DNA of 64,000 bases, taken from positions 62,001 through 126,000 of the forward strand of contig CAWELU010000036.1 in assembly GCA_963809965.1 (NCBI GenBank). Direction: 5' to 3'. The notes under the pieces were generated by a model. That model made no database searches and had not been told where the DNA came from. It saw only the letters and a list, made by a program, of their open reading frames with translations. The DNA comes from CAIWHR01 sp963809965. Its GTDB lineage: Bacteria; Pseudomonadota; Gammaproteobacteria; Burkholderiales; Casimicrobiaceae. Position numbers and translations under genes: made by a program. Position 1 is the first letter of the stretch. Every line of letters starts with the position of its first letter. Positions 9,884 through 20,268 of the stretch are shown piece by piece.

Positions 9884-10347
9884 CCGCGTCGCGAATGTGG
9901 CACCGCAAGCATCGCACGGCGGAGGCGATGCCAACTGTGCCGCGAGTGCAACGGGGCAGCCTCCTGCTCGAGGCATCGATCGCGATCGCGATCTTCTCGT
10001 TCGGAGTCCTCGGTCTTCTCGGCGTGCTGGCAAGCTCGATCCGCGCCGCCGACGAAGCGCGACTGCGCAGCGAAGCCGCTCAGTTCGCACACGCGATCGT
10101 CGCGGAAATGTGGACGACGCCTGCCACGGATTTGGACGCCCGCTTCGCGGCTGACGGAGCCGCGGTCGGTGCCTGGCGGAACAAGGTCGCACGGCTGTTG
10201 CCGGCGGCAACGATGTCGGTGGGGTTCGCAGAACCGGGACTTTCCGCGCAAAGCCGATCCGTGGTGGTGACCATCACGTGGCTCCTGCCCGGTTCCACCC
10301 AGCGCCACCGGTACGTGACCAGCGCGCAGATCGGACGAAACACGTGA
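9877..10347 (+). CDS. pilV: Type IV pilus modification/minor pilin PilV
   Basis: A 156-residue pseudopilin with the processing motif RG-SLLLEASIAIAIFSFG, as in PilV proteins, and a short globular part with many Ala/Arg residues. PilV joins FimU-PilW-PilX-PilY1 in the pilus initiation complex. The ATG at 9877 overlaps the pilE stop; an in-frame ATG at 9928 is an alternative giving a shorter leader. The stop codon overlaps the pilW GTG start, so translation is coupled. Confidence 0.85.
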   Translation: MLTASRMWHRKHRTAEAMPTVPRVQRGSLLLEASIAIAIFSFGVLGLLGVLASSIRAADEARLRSEAAQFAHAIVAEMWTTPATDLDARFAADGAAVGAWRNKVARLLPAATMSVGFAEPGLSAQSRSVVVTITWLLPGSTQRHRYVTSAQIGRNT

Positions 10348-11405
10348 ACGTCGCCCATTCCAATCGGATGGTTCGGCAACCCGGCGTGGCCTTGGTCGAA
10401 GCGCTGGTCGGCCTTGCAATCGGCGTGTTGGCGTTGCTGGTGATCTATCAGGTCTACGTCGCCAGCGAAGGCCGCAAGCGCACTATCACGGGCGGCAGCG
10501 ATGCCCAGCAGAGCGCAAGCTACGCCATATTCCTGCTCGCCCGCGATCTCGCCAGCGCAGGCAATGGCCTCGCCTCCGCGGCGAAGGAAGCGTCCGGTCG
10601 TGCGTCGCTGGACGCCTGTGCATCGCTGCGCCCAATCCCGGTACTCATCGCGGCCGGCACCCGGGCCGTCGATCCGGATGCGGTCACGGTCTTCTTTGGC
10701 GGCTCCGGTTCGCTCTCCACGCCGGTTGCGTTGGCCGGCGATGCGACGGTGACGTCGCTCGCTGCCGACCCGTATCGGGTCGCCGCTCCGGTCGGATTCA
10801 GCGAAAACGACGTCATCGCCGCAATCGACGGAGCGAACTGCACGCTCTCGACGATCGACCTCGCCGGCGTCACGGTTTCCGAATCGGGCCTCGCCACGCT
10901 GACGCACACGCCCGCTTCCGGCGCGGTCGGCGTCGACTATCGCGCGGGCACGGCCGCGCTGGTCAACCTGGGGCCGGCCAATTCGCTGGGCCGAGTGCGC
11001 TATTCGGTCGATGTCACGACCCGTGCGCTTCGTACGCAACAACAGCTTCCCACTGCAGGGCCAGTGAATCCTGTGCTCGGCGACATCGTCAACCTGAAGG
11101 CGCAGTACGGTCTCGACACCGACGGCGACGGAATCGTCGAGACGTGGCAGCAGGCAACCGGTGGCGTGTGGTCGGCGGCGAATCTGCCCGCGCAACCGCT
11201 GGCAACGCTGCGGCAGATCCAGTCGGTGCGCATCGCCGTCGTCGCGCGGAGCCCGCAGTACGAAAAGCAGCAAGTCACGATGGGACCGCTGCTGCTGCTC
11301 GACGGCACGATTTCGATCGCGTTGACCGCGGACCAGCAGCATTACCGTTATCGGGTGCTGGAAACAATCGTCCCCTTGCGCAACGCGCTCTGGAATGCGA
11401 CGTGA
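10344..11405 (+). CDS. pilW: Type IV pilus assembly protein PilW
   Basis: A protein of about 353 residues with a prepilin motif G-VALVEALVGLAIG and a long C-terminal domain rich in Thr/Val/Asp, including a DTDGDGIVET loop that looks like a Ca2+-binding turn. PilW is a minor pilin of the tip complex. I favour the GTG at 10344 because it overlaps the pilV stop as GTGA; the ATG at 10368 is also possible. Reading frame intact. Confidence 0.87.
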   Translation: MNVAHSNRMVRQPGVALVEALVGLAIGVLALLVIYQVYVASEGRKRTITGGSDAQQSASYAIFLLARDLASAGNGLASAAKEASGRASLDACASLRPIPVLIAAGTRAVDPDAVTVFFGGSGSLSTPVALAGDATVTSLAADPYRVAAPVGFSENDVIAAIDGANCTLSTIDLAGVTVSESGLATLTHTPASGAVGVDYRAGTAALVNLGPANSLGRVRYSVDVTTRALRTQQQLPTAGPVNPVLGDIVNLKAQYGLDTDGDGIVETWQQATGGVWSAANLPAQPLATLRQIQSVRIAVVARSPQYEKQQVTMGPLLLLDGTISIALTADQQHYRYRVLETIVPLRNALWNAT

Positions 11406-11456
11406 ACTGTCGCGCTGCACGTCACTCGTCTGCGCGTCCGACCGCCTCGTCGGCGT

Positions 11457-12056
11457 TTGCCCCACGTGCGCCGATTCCGCGGCGTCGTTTTGTTCGTCGC
11501 ATTGCTCGTGTTGACGGTTCTCGGTCTGGCTGCCATCGCCCTGTTTCGTTCGGTCGACACCGCCAGCGTCGTCGCGGGCAACCTCGCGGTGCAGCAGGCT
11601 GCCGCCGCGGCATTGGACCGCGGGATCGAGCATGCCATCCACGCGCTATGGGATCCGCCGCTGCTCATCGCCGATCGCACGCAGCACGATCTCACCCAGA
11701 ACTACTACGCGTGCGTCCAAGGGAGCGCGGGGAACTGCATTGCCCCGGGAAGCCCGATTCCCGAAATTCCGGTGATGCTCGCGTCGGCGGGTGCGTTCGC
11801 GGCGGCAGGACTCAACTCCACGCTCGTCCCCGACGACGCTGCGGGGAATGCGGTCCGCTACGTCATCGAAAGGATGTGCCTCGCCACCGGCGCGGCGGTC
11901 GGCAGCAACTGCAACATGGCGGTGGAGCCGGAAAACGCCGCCGGCACGCAGCACTATGGCGGCGCCATCGATGCCGGTGACGCGTTCTATCGCGTCACGG
12001 TCATGGTGACCGGTCCGCGCAACACGGTGGTCCACGGCCAGGCGATGTTGCGATAG
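11457..12056 (+). CDS. pilX: Type IV pilus assembly protein PilX
   Basis: About 199 residues beginning with an RG-VVLFVALLVLTVLGLAAI helix. As in PilX, the usual Glu5 is absent and the helix is followed by an FRSVDTASVVAGNLAVQQAA-type coiled segment. PilX binds PilY1 at the pilus tip. The frame is bounded upstream by a stop at 11403 and has no ATG before the helix. The TTG at 11457 is the most likely start, with CTG codons at 11415 and 11430 as alternatives. It sits between pilW and pilY1, the standard order. Confidence 0.82.
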   Translation: MPHVRRFRGVVLFVALLVLTVLGLAAIALFRSVDTASVVAGNLAVQQAAAAALDRGIEHAIHALWDPPLLIADRTQHDLTQNYYACVQGSAGNCIAPGSPIPEIPVMLASAGAFAAAGLNSTLVPDDAAGNAVRYVIERMCLATGAAVGSNCNMAVEPENAAGTQHYGGAIDAGDAFYRVTVMVTGPRNTVVHGQAMLR

Positions 12057-12157
12057 TCGGGACGCGTGCGCTCGAACCGGAGGAACTGCACATTTGCCTT
12101 CGCACCGCACCCGAGAATCATCCCATGGCCGCCCAAGGGCACTAGAGGATCAATGCG

Positions 12158-15100
12158 ATGGCCATCCGTCACCGAACCCGATGCGCACGCATTTGCGTCG
12201 CCGTCGTCGCGGCGAGTTTGATCATGCCGCCGTACCCCGTAGTCGCTGCGAACGGCGCCACGACACTCGCCGGGGCACCGCTGCGCAACCTCAATCCGGC
12301 GAAGCCGAACGTCGTGCTGACACTCGACGACGCCGGTCACATGGGCTGGGATTTCGCGCCGGACTACGTCGCGTACGCCGGATCCGCCGCCTTTCACTGC
12401 CGTGATCGGCGGCATTGCGGTGGCGCCACCGCCGCGCCCGGTCCCGGGTACTCGCCGAACGATTACGATCCGCCGCTCCGCAGCGCCGACTACAACAGCC
12501 TCTACTACGATCCGGCGGTTGCCTACCAACCCGGGCGGCGGGACGACGGCACCAACCTCCCTTGCGAGGGCACGAACGCGACATGCGCGGGACCGTGGAC
12601 CGCCGTCTACGCGGACGGCTTCGCCGGCTACCCGGCGGCCAATCCCGGAGCCGTCATCAACCTTGCAACAAATTTTCCGGACACCGCATGGTGCTGGAAG
12701 AGCGCGCCCACCGTGGCGGAAATCCAGACAGCCTTCACCGACGGCTCGGTCTGCCGGCGCAACGGCCTTGCGTACGGGCAATCCGGCACGAGTCCGGACA
12801 TCGCGCCGGCCGCGAATGCCGGCTACAACTACCCGAACGGTATCGACCACACCAATGGTCTGCCGACCGCGTGCGCCGCCGACCAGCAATGCAGGTTCGT
12901 CCACCCGTTCTTCGTCACCGGCAACCCGTACTACTACACGATCGCGGAAGTTGGCTTCTGCGCCACGAGCGATGCGGTCGGTTGGGGGATCGCAGGCTGT
13001 AGCGGCATGTGGGATGCGGTATCGCGTCGCCATGTACGTTTTGGCGCGGGTTCGTTCGACCCGCAAGCGTTCACGCGCGTGGACATCAAGCCGCCCGGCA
13101 TCCTCGTCAACGGCGTAGCAGCGGCGAACCCCAGCGGTCGCACCTACGCGGCGGAGATGGCCAATTTCGCCACCTGGCATGCGTTCCATCGCACCCGGAT
13201 GCTGGCAACGAAAACGGCCACCGGCCTCGCCTTTTCGGCGCTCGGGCAGGACGCGCGCGTCGGCTTCCACATACTCGGAGCAAGCGGTGGCGCGGGTGCA
13301 TTCCTCAACGTCGCGGACTTCGATTATTCACACAGGGCGACATGGTTCGCGCGCATGTACGAAACGCCGGTTGCGAAGTCCAGCGCGGCGCCCGTCGGCG
13401 ACGCGATGTGGCGAATCGGCGAGTATTTCGCGAACCGCGCCTCCGGTCTGCCGGGCGCCGGCGATCCGCTGGACCCCACCACTGGCAAATGCCAGTTGAA
13501 TCATCATCTGCTCGCAATCGGCGGCTACGCAAACGTTCCGCTTGACTCCGCTCACGCGGTAGGCAATCAGGACCGGACCGTTCCCACGCTGCCCGCGCCG
13601 GTTCCGGGGCTCGCGCCGGGCACGGCGTTTCCGCGCCCACACTACGAGGGGCCGACGGCAACGAGCAACACGCTCGCGGACGTCGCGATGAATCATTGGG
13701 TACGCGACCTGCGCCCCGACCTTGCGGATCAGGTCGCCGATGCCATCGCACCCTGGCAGCATCTTTCGATGCACGCGCTTTCGCTCGCCGTGCGCGGAAG
13801 CCTCGACCACCCGACCGTGATCGACGCGATCGGGTCCGGTGCCGCGGATTGGCCTGCATCGACCGCAACCGGCGGCCCCGAGACAATCGATGACCTGTGG
13901 CATGCCGCCGTCAACGGTCGCGGCCGCTTCGCGCTCGCCGCAAACGCCAAAGACCTCACCGCCGCCTTCGCCGGCACGCTGGCCGAGATCACCGATCCTT
14001 CCGGCGCGGGCACCGCCGCCGCGATCAGCGTCTCTTCGTCGACGACGGGCGCTCGGTATGGTTATCGAACGAGTTTCGGACCCGGCGGATGGGGCGATGT
14101 GCGCAAGTACGCGCTCGACCCCGATACCGGCGCCATTCCCGTCGACCCGAACGGAAATCCGGCAAGCGCGCCGTTGTGGTCCGCGGCGGCAATGCTCGAT
14201 GCACAAGCGGCCGTCACCGGCACGCCGCCGGCGCATATTGCCGGCTGGGACACCGAACGCCGGATCGTGACGATCAACGACGCGACCGGCGCGGTGGTAC
14301 CGTTTCGCCTCGGCAATCTTTCCGCATCCCAACGCGCATCGCTCATCGCCGGTTGGCAGGCCTCGGGATGGCAGCCGACGCAACAGCAGGTGCTCGATTT
14401 CCTGCGCGGCGACAGGTCGAACGAGGGCAACACCTCACACCACTTCCGCGTGCGGTCGCATCTGCTTGGCGACATCGTGCATTCCGCGGCGGTTCCGGTC
14501 GCGGCGCCGAACCTTCCCTACGACGAGGCCGGCAATCCCGGCTACACGGCGTTTCGCGTCGCTCGGAGGAATCGCACGCCGATGGTGTACGTCGGCGCCA
14601 ACGACGGCATGCTGCACGCCATCGCGGATGCGCAAACGGGTACGGACGGGGGCAAGGAAGCCTGGGCCTTCGTCCCGAAAGCATTGTTCGCGGCCGCCGA
14701 TCCGAACGATGCCACGCACACCCCGTCGCCCGCGATTCCAGCTCGGCGCCCTCGCCTATCGGCCCGGGGGCGCACCTGCCTACGCCCACCGGTTCTACGT
14801 CGACGCAACGCCGCGCGCGTGGGACGTCGACTTCGCGAACACCAACCGCTCGACGCCCCCGACAAGCGGGAACGATTGGCGCACGGTGCTGATCGGCGGA
14901 CTTGGCGCCGGCGCTCGCGCAGTGTACGCACTCGATGTCACCGACCCAGTCGCGCCAACGGAATCCGAAGCCGCGGTGGCCGCGTCCGCGCGCGTGCTGT
15001 GGGAATTCACGCACGCCAACCTCGGCTACGTCTTCGACGCGCCGACGCTGGTCAAGACCCGCCGTTACGGCTGGGTCGCGCTGATCGCGTCCGGCCACAA

Positions 15101-16038
15101 CAACCCGGGCGGCGACGGCAAGCTCTTCGTCGTGAATCCCGCCAATGGAACCCTCTTGACGACGCTCTCCACCGGCGCAGGGAACAACGCCGCGCCGAGC
15201 GGTTTCGCCACGATCCGCGCGTACACCGCGAACCGCAACGATCCCTATCGTGGAGCAGGCCTACGGCGGCGATCTCGCGGGCAACCTCTGGCGCTTCGAT
15301 CTGTCCAGCGCCGACGAGAGCGAATGGAAGGTCGAGCGCATCGCGCGGCTGATCGATGCATCCGGCAAGCCGCAGCCCATCACCACCGGCGTGCGCATCG
15401 AAATCGACCCGGCCAACGGTGTGGACCGCTACGTCCTGGTCGGCACCGGCAAGCTGCTCGACCAGGCGGACCTCGGTGACGCGTCGACCGTCAACACGAT
15501 GTATGCGATCAGGGACGGCACGCGCGCTGCGCCGGATCCCGTTCCCGCCACGCCCTGGTCACGCGCCGATCTCAATGCTGTCGACGCCGCCGGCAGCGAC
15601 GGATTCGGCACGTCGGCCGTGTTTACGCGTGGGTGGTATCAAGACGCCACCGACGCCACGCAGAAGATCGTCACGGACATCCACGCGGTCCTCGGCACCG
15701 CGGTGTTCGCTTTCTCGCAGCCGTCGCACGACCCGTGCGGGGCCGCCCTGGAGGCGATGCTGTTCGCGCGCGACTTCGCGACGGGCAAGTCGGCGCTGCT
15801 CGCGGCCGGCGCTGCGTCCACGCCCGGCGGCATGGTTGTGCCCAGCGTGGCAGTCGGCAGCGGCGTTGCGAGCATCGCGGCGCCTGGAGAGCTATCCAGC
15901 GGCGTCGGCGCCACGAGGGTGAATGCACGCGTCGCGGTAACGACGCTGCAAGGTCAGCTCGTTACCTTCGCCATCCGGCCAGTCAATGCCGGCAACCGGA
16001 AGCATCGCGTTTCGTGGCGATTGCTGAACGTCGAATAG
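12158..16038 (+). CDS. pilY1: Type IV pilus tip-associated adhesin PilY1 (two frameshifts as read)
   Basis: A PilY1 of about 1290 residues if two single-base shifts are corrected. The N-terminus has a signal peptide and a von Willebrand A-like start (NVVLTLDDAGHMGWDF). The C-terminal beta-propeller has GANDGMLHAI, ALDVTDP, LIASGHNNPGGDGKL and YGGDLAGNLWRFDL. PilY1 is the tip adhesin and regulator of type IV pilus extension and retraction. The frame shifts by +1 near 14738 (an extra C before QLGALAYRPGG) and by +1 at 15249-15250 (before VEQAYGG). No stop codons occur in the corrected reading. The MIDAS-type site DxSxS seen in relatives is replaced here by DDAGH. It is the last gene of the pilin operon. 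Confidence 0.87.
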
Positions 16039-16052
16039 CACCGCGCATCGGA

Positions 16053-16094
16053 CGGTCCTCCGGCAGGCGACATCGTGCTTCCGGCGGAGGACCG
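16053..16094 (+). terminator. Hairpin after pilY1, possible terminator
   Basis: CGGTCCTCCG (16053-16062) and its exact complement CGGAGGACCG (16085-16094) flank a 22-base loop, 15 bases after the pilY1 stop. There is no T-tract, so Rho-independent termination is doubtful. It may instead stabilise the operon mRNA 3' end. Confidence 0.35.
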
Positions 16095-16211
16095 CGCAGC
16101 GCTTCCGCCCGATAGCTCCGGACGAACCCCCGTGCGATTCTTGACGACGTTGCCCGACGTCGTCCCCCACTTTGCCATTTGCGCAAAGGCGATCTCCCAC
16201 GACCGGCGGCG

Positions 16212-16217
16212 TAGAAT
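16212..16217 (+). promoter_or_regulatory. Probable -10 element for the VOC gene
   Basis: TAGAAT lies 33 bases upstream of the ATG at 16250, in the only short gap before the gene. No convincing -35 was found, so the call is weak. Confidence 0.3.
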
Positions 16218-16249
16218 GCGCCCATTCGACCAGGCGGGAGGAACGCTCG

Positions 16250-16618
16250 ATGATCGGCTACGTAACGCTCGGAAGCAACGACCTGCCGCGTGCAGCCGGC
16301 TTCTATGACACGGTGCTGGCCGAGATCGGCGCCAAGCGCCTATGGGACTCTGGCCGCGGCATCGCCTGGGGCGTGGCGAAGAACAAGCCGAGCCTGGCCA
16401 TCATGAAGCCCTACGACGGCAAGGCAGCCACGGTCGGCAACGGCGTGATGGTCGCGCTGGTGGTCGATTCGCACGAGAAGGTCGACCGCCTCCACAAGAA
16501 GGCGCTCGAGCTCGGTGGCAAGGACGAAGGTCCGGTCGGCACGCGCGGCGACGGCTTCTACGCCGGGTACTTCCGGGATCTGGATGGCAACAAGCTCAAC
16601 GTTTTCTGCATGGGGTAG
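16250..16618 (+). CDS. VOC/glyoxalase-family protein
   Basis: A 122-residue protein of the vicinal oxygen chelate fold: paired beta-alpha-beta-beta-beta modules opening MIGYVTLGSNDLPRAAGFYD and ending YFRDLDGNKLNVFC. The terminal Asp/Asn-Lys pattern is usual for small bleomycin-resistance-like or glyoxalase-like members. The family includes metal-dependent lyases, dioxygenases and binding proteins, and the exact reaction cannot be assigned. GGGAGGA lies just before the ATG at 16250. It is a single gene between the pilin and recC transcription units. Confidence 0.85.
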   Translation: MIGYVTLGSNDLPRAAGFYDTVLAEIGAKRLWDSGRGIAWGVAKNKPSLAIMKPYDGKAATVGNGVMVALVVDSHEKVDRLHKKALELGGKDEGPVGTRGDGFYAGYFRDLDGNKLNVFCMG

Positions 16619-16845
16619 CGCTTCCTCGCTTTGAGGTCGCGCAGGCTCACGCCGCGAGCCACCAGTATTTGTAGGATGCACTGAAAGCGCAACGCCACGG
16701 TGAAACCAGGCCGCGTGGGCGAACGTGCTCTCCCCGGCGATCACGGAGCTGTCCGCATCGTCGCGGGCAGCGGTCGACTGCCCCATAGGTCTTACGCGGA
16801 CGCGTCGATGTTGAATGCCTGCGAGGACACTGCGCACTTCTGAGC

Positions 16846-19800
16846 ATGCTGCAGATCAAGTTCTCCAACCGCTTCGAGCGCCTGCAGGATGCACTCCTCG
16901 ACGCGATGGCGACGCCGCCAGAATCGCCGTTCGTGTGCGAGGAGATCATCGTGCCCAGCGCGGCGATCCGACGGCGGATCGAACTCGCGGCTGCCGACCG
17001 GTTCGGCATCTGCGCCAACGTAGCGTTTTCGTTTCTCGCCCAGTGGCTGTGGCGGCAGATCGGGCACGTCGTCACGGTCGCGGAGATCTCGCCGTTCACC
17101 ACGCCGGTGCTGACCTGGCGCGTGCTCGGGATCTTCGCCGAGAAGGCGTTCGTCGCCGCGCATCCGCCGCTCGCCGAGTACCTGCGCAACGCGGACGACG
17201 TGATGCGCTACGAGCTCGCGGCGCGCACCGCAGCGCTGCTCGAGCATTACCTCACGTACCGCCCGGACTGGCTCGCATCGTGGCTCGCCGGCAAGCCTGC
17301 GAAGATCGAGAATCTCGACGCCGCGCGCGCGGCCGACGAGCGCTGGCAGGGCGCGCTGTGGCGGCGCATCGCGCGCGATCTCGGCACCGACAGCCGCCAT
17401 CCGTCGGTCGCTTTCTTCGACGCGATGAAGGAAATGGGCCCGGACGCCCCGGCTCGCGCAGGGCTGCCGGCCGCCGCGCACATCTTCTGCCTGCCGACCA
17501 CGCCGCCGCTCTACCTCGACATCCTGCATCGGCTCGCGCAGTGGATCGACCTCCGGCTGTACGTGCTCAACCCCTGCCGCGAATACTGGTTCGAGATCGT
17601 CGACCCGAAGCGGCTCTCCTGGCTCGCCGCCGAGCATCGCGCCGATCATCACGAAGTCGGCAATCGGCTGCTGGCCGCGTGGGGCAAGCAGACGCAGGCG
17701 CACATCGACCTCCTGCTCCAGGACGACAGCGCGGCGTCGATCGACGACGCCGACTTCGCGCCGAGCGAAGGCGCAACACTCCTCGCGAAGCGTGCAGAAC
17801 GCGATTCTCGACATGACCGACCTCGCGCGCGGGAGCGTCGCGGTCGCCCAGGACGACCGCAGCATCGAAGTTCACGTCTGCCACTCGCTGACGCGCGAGC
17901 TCGAAGTGCTGCAGGACCAGCTCCTGGCGCTCTTCGCCGGTCCGAATCCGCCGCGGCCGTCCGACATCCTGGTCGTGACGCCGGACCTCGAGGCCGCCGC
18001 TCCGCTGATCGACGCGGTGTTCGGCAACGCCCCGAAGGCGCGCGCGATTCCGTACACGATCACCGGCCGGCCGGCGAGCGTGCTCAATCCCTGCGCGCGG
18101 GCGCTGCTGGCGGTGCTCGCCGTCGCCACGTCGCGCTTCCAGGCAAGCGCCGTGTTCGAGCTGCTGCAGCAGCCGATCATCGCGCGCCGGTTCGGCATCG
18201 GCGACGCGGAGCTGCGAGACGCATCCACGCATGGATTCGCGAATGCCGGCATCCGCTGGGGCATCGACGGCAGGCATCGCGGCGAGCTCGGCCTGCCGGC
18301 GGTCGGCCGGCACAGCTTTCAGCGACGGCCTCGATCGCCTGTTCCTCGGTTACGCGCTGCCCGCCTCCGTGGCCGTCCCGTTGAACGAGCGCCTCGCGGC
18401 CGGCAATCCGGAAGGCTCGGAAGCGCTGGCGCTGGGCAGCTTCCGCGAATTCGTCCGCCAGCTCGAGCGCCTGCACGACGATCTCGCCAAGCCGAAGCCG
18501 CCGGCCGAGTGGCGGCAGACGCTGCTCGGCGTGATCGACAACTTCATCGCGCCCGCGGGTGACGAAATCGACGACGAGCGCGAGACCGCCGCCGGCATCC
18601 ACGAGCTCCACGCCAACATGACGAACGGCGGGATGCGCGAACCGCTGTCCGTCGACGTCGTCCGCACCGCGCTGCAGGCGCTGCTCGACGAGCCGACGCG
18701 CGGCGGCATGCCCGGCGGCGCCGTCACGTTCGCGGCGATGGCGAGCCTGCGCAACCTGCCCTATCGCTTCGTCTGCGCGATCGGACTGAACGACGGCGCC
18801 TTCCCCTCGACGCAGCGCCCGAGCGAATTCGACCTGATGGCACGCGCCCCGCGCCGCGGCGATCGCCAGCGCCGCATCGACGAGCGCAACGTGTTCCTCG
18901 ACCTGCTCCTCGCCGCGCGCGAGCGGCTGTATCTGAGCTACACGGGGCGCAGCGTCCGCGACAATTCGCCGATCCCGCCGTCGGTGCTGGTCGCGGAGTT
19001 GCTCGACTACTGCGCCGCGGCGATCGAGCGACGGCGCCGTTCTCGCCGGAATCGCTGCAAGGCCGCGCGCGACGCGACTCATCGTCGAGCATCCGCTGCA
19101 GCCTTTCTCGCGTCGACTATTTCGAGCCGGACGCCGATCCGCGCCGCCGCAGCTTCAACGACGAATACTGCGAGGCGCTGAGGCAGCGGCTGGCCGCGCC
19201 GTCGGCACCGCCGGTACCCTCGTCCGCTCCGGTGCTCGAGCCCGCTGCGGCGGACGCAACCGCAGACGACGACAACGGCGGACACGAGGACGAGACGAAG
19301 CGCCGACGACGAGAACGAAGCGTGGGAGCCGCAGGAGAAGTTCTTCCCGACGCCGCTCGCCCAAGGCCGGCCCGGAGTTCCGCGAGGTCACGCTGGACAA
19401 CCTCGCCCGCTTCTTCCGCAATCCCTGCCGCTACCTCCTCGAAGGAGCGCCTCGGCATCGTGCTCCCGCAAGGCGACGAGGAGCTGCAGGACGACGAGCC
19501 GTTCGTCCCCGACTGGCCCGCACGCGACGCCCTCGCAAAGCGCGTGCTGCCCCGCCTGCTCGCGGGCGAATCGCTCGCCGAACTCCGCGACTTCGCGCGC
19601 GCCGGCGATCGAGTATCCGGCGGGGCGTCTCGGCGATCTCGAACTGGACCAGGAGCTGCAGCGGCTCGAAACGCTTCGCCGCTCGAGCTCGCGCCGGCGC
19701 TGGCGCGAACCGAAGCTCGATCCCGTCAGCGCGACCCTCGAATTCGACGATCGACGGCGAGCCGTGGCGCCTCACCGGCGGCTTCGGCGACCTGCGCAAG

Positions 19801-20263
19801 AGCGGCCTCATCCGCTACCGCTACGACGACGCGCGCGCCAGCGATTACCTCAACGGCTGGATCGAGCACCTGTTCCTCAACGCGATGGCGCCGCCCGAGG
19901 TCGTCGCCGCGGACCACGTGGCACTCGCGCGACGGCCACTACGTGCTGCCGCCGCGTCGGCGGACGCGCGTGCGCAGCTCGCAGCGCTGCTCCGGCTCTA
20001 CCGCGACGGGCTGCATCGCCCGCTCCACTTCTTCCCGAAATCGCGCGTGGACCTACGTCGTCGAAGGCGGGAGCCTCGTGCCGAGGCCGCACGGCAAGTG
20101 GCAGAGCACGAGTGCCAGCACCCTCGGCGAAGACCGCGACCCCGCCTACCGCCTCGCGCTGCGCGGGGTGGACGACCCGCTCGACGCCGAATTCGTCGAG
20201 TGCGCGACGACGGTGTTCGAGCCGCTGCTCGACGGTCATCGACGACGACAGGGTGCAAGGTAG
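16846..20263 (+). pseudogene. recC: Exodeoxyribonuclease V gamma subunit RecC, broken by at least 13 +1 shifts
   Basis: Stitching the frames gives about 1130 residues, close to E. coli RecC (1122). Family sequence runs throughout: FAFLAQWLWRQ-type start, IFCLPTTPPLYLDILHRLAQW, ILVVTPDLEAAAPLIDAVF, GLDRLFLGYALP, HPLQPFSRRYF, GFGDLRKSGLIRYRYD and HFFPKSAWTYV. RecC holds the RecBCD complex together and reads Chi. The first 315 codons are in one frame. Extra bases then occur near 17791, 18317, 19029, 19117, 19301, 19362, 19443, 19607, 19749, 19912, 19952, 19962 and 20044. Each shifts the frame by +1 and none is a deletion. No in-frame stop codon remains after correction. This is an unusual decay pattern, so an assembly or consensus artefact is a strong alternative. 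Confidence 0.85.
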
Positions 20264-20268
20264 TCCGC

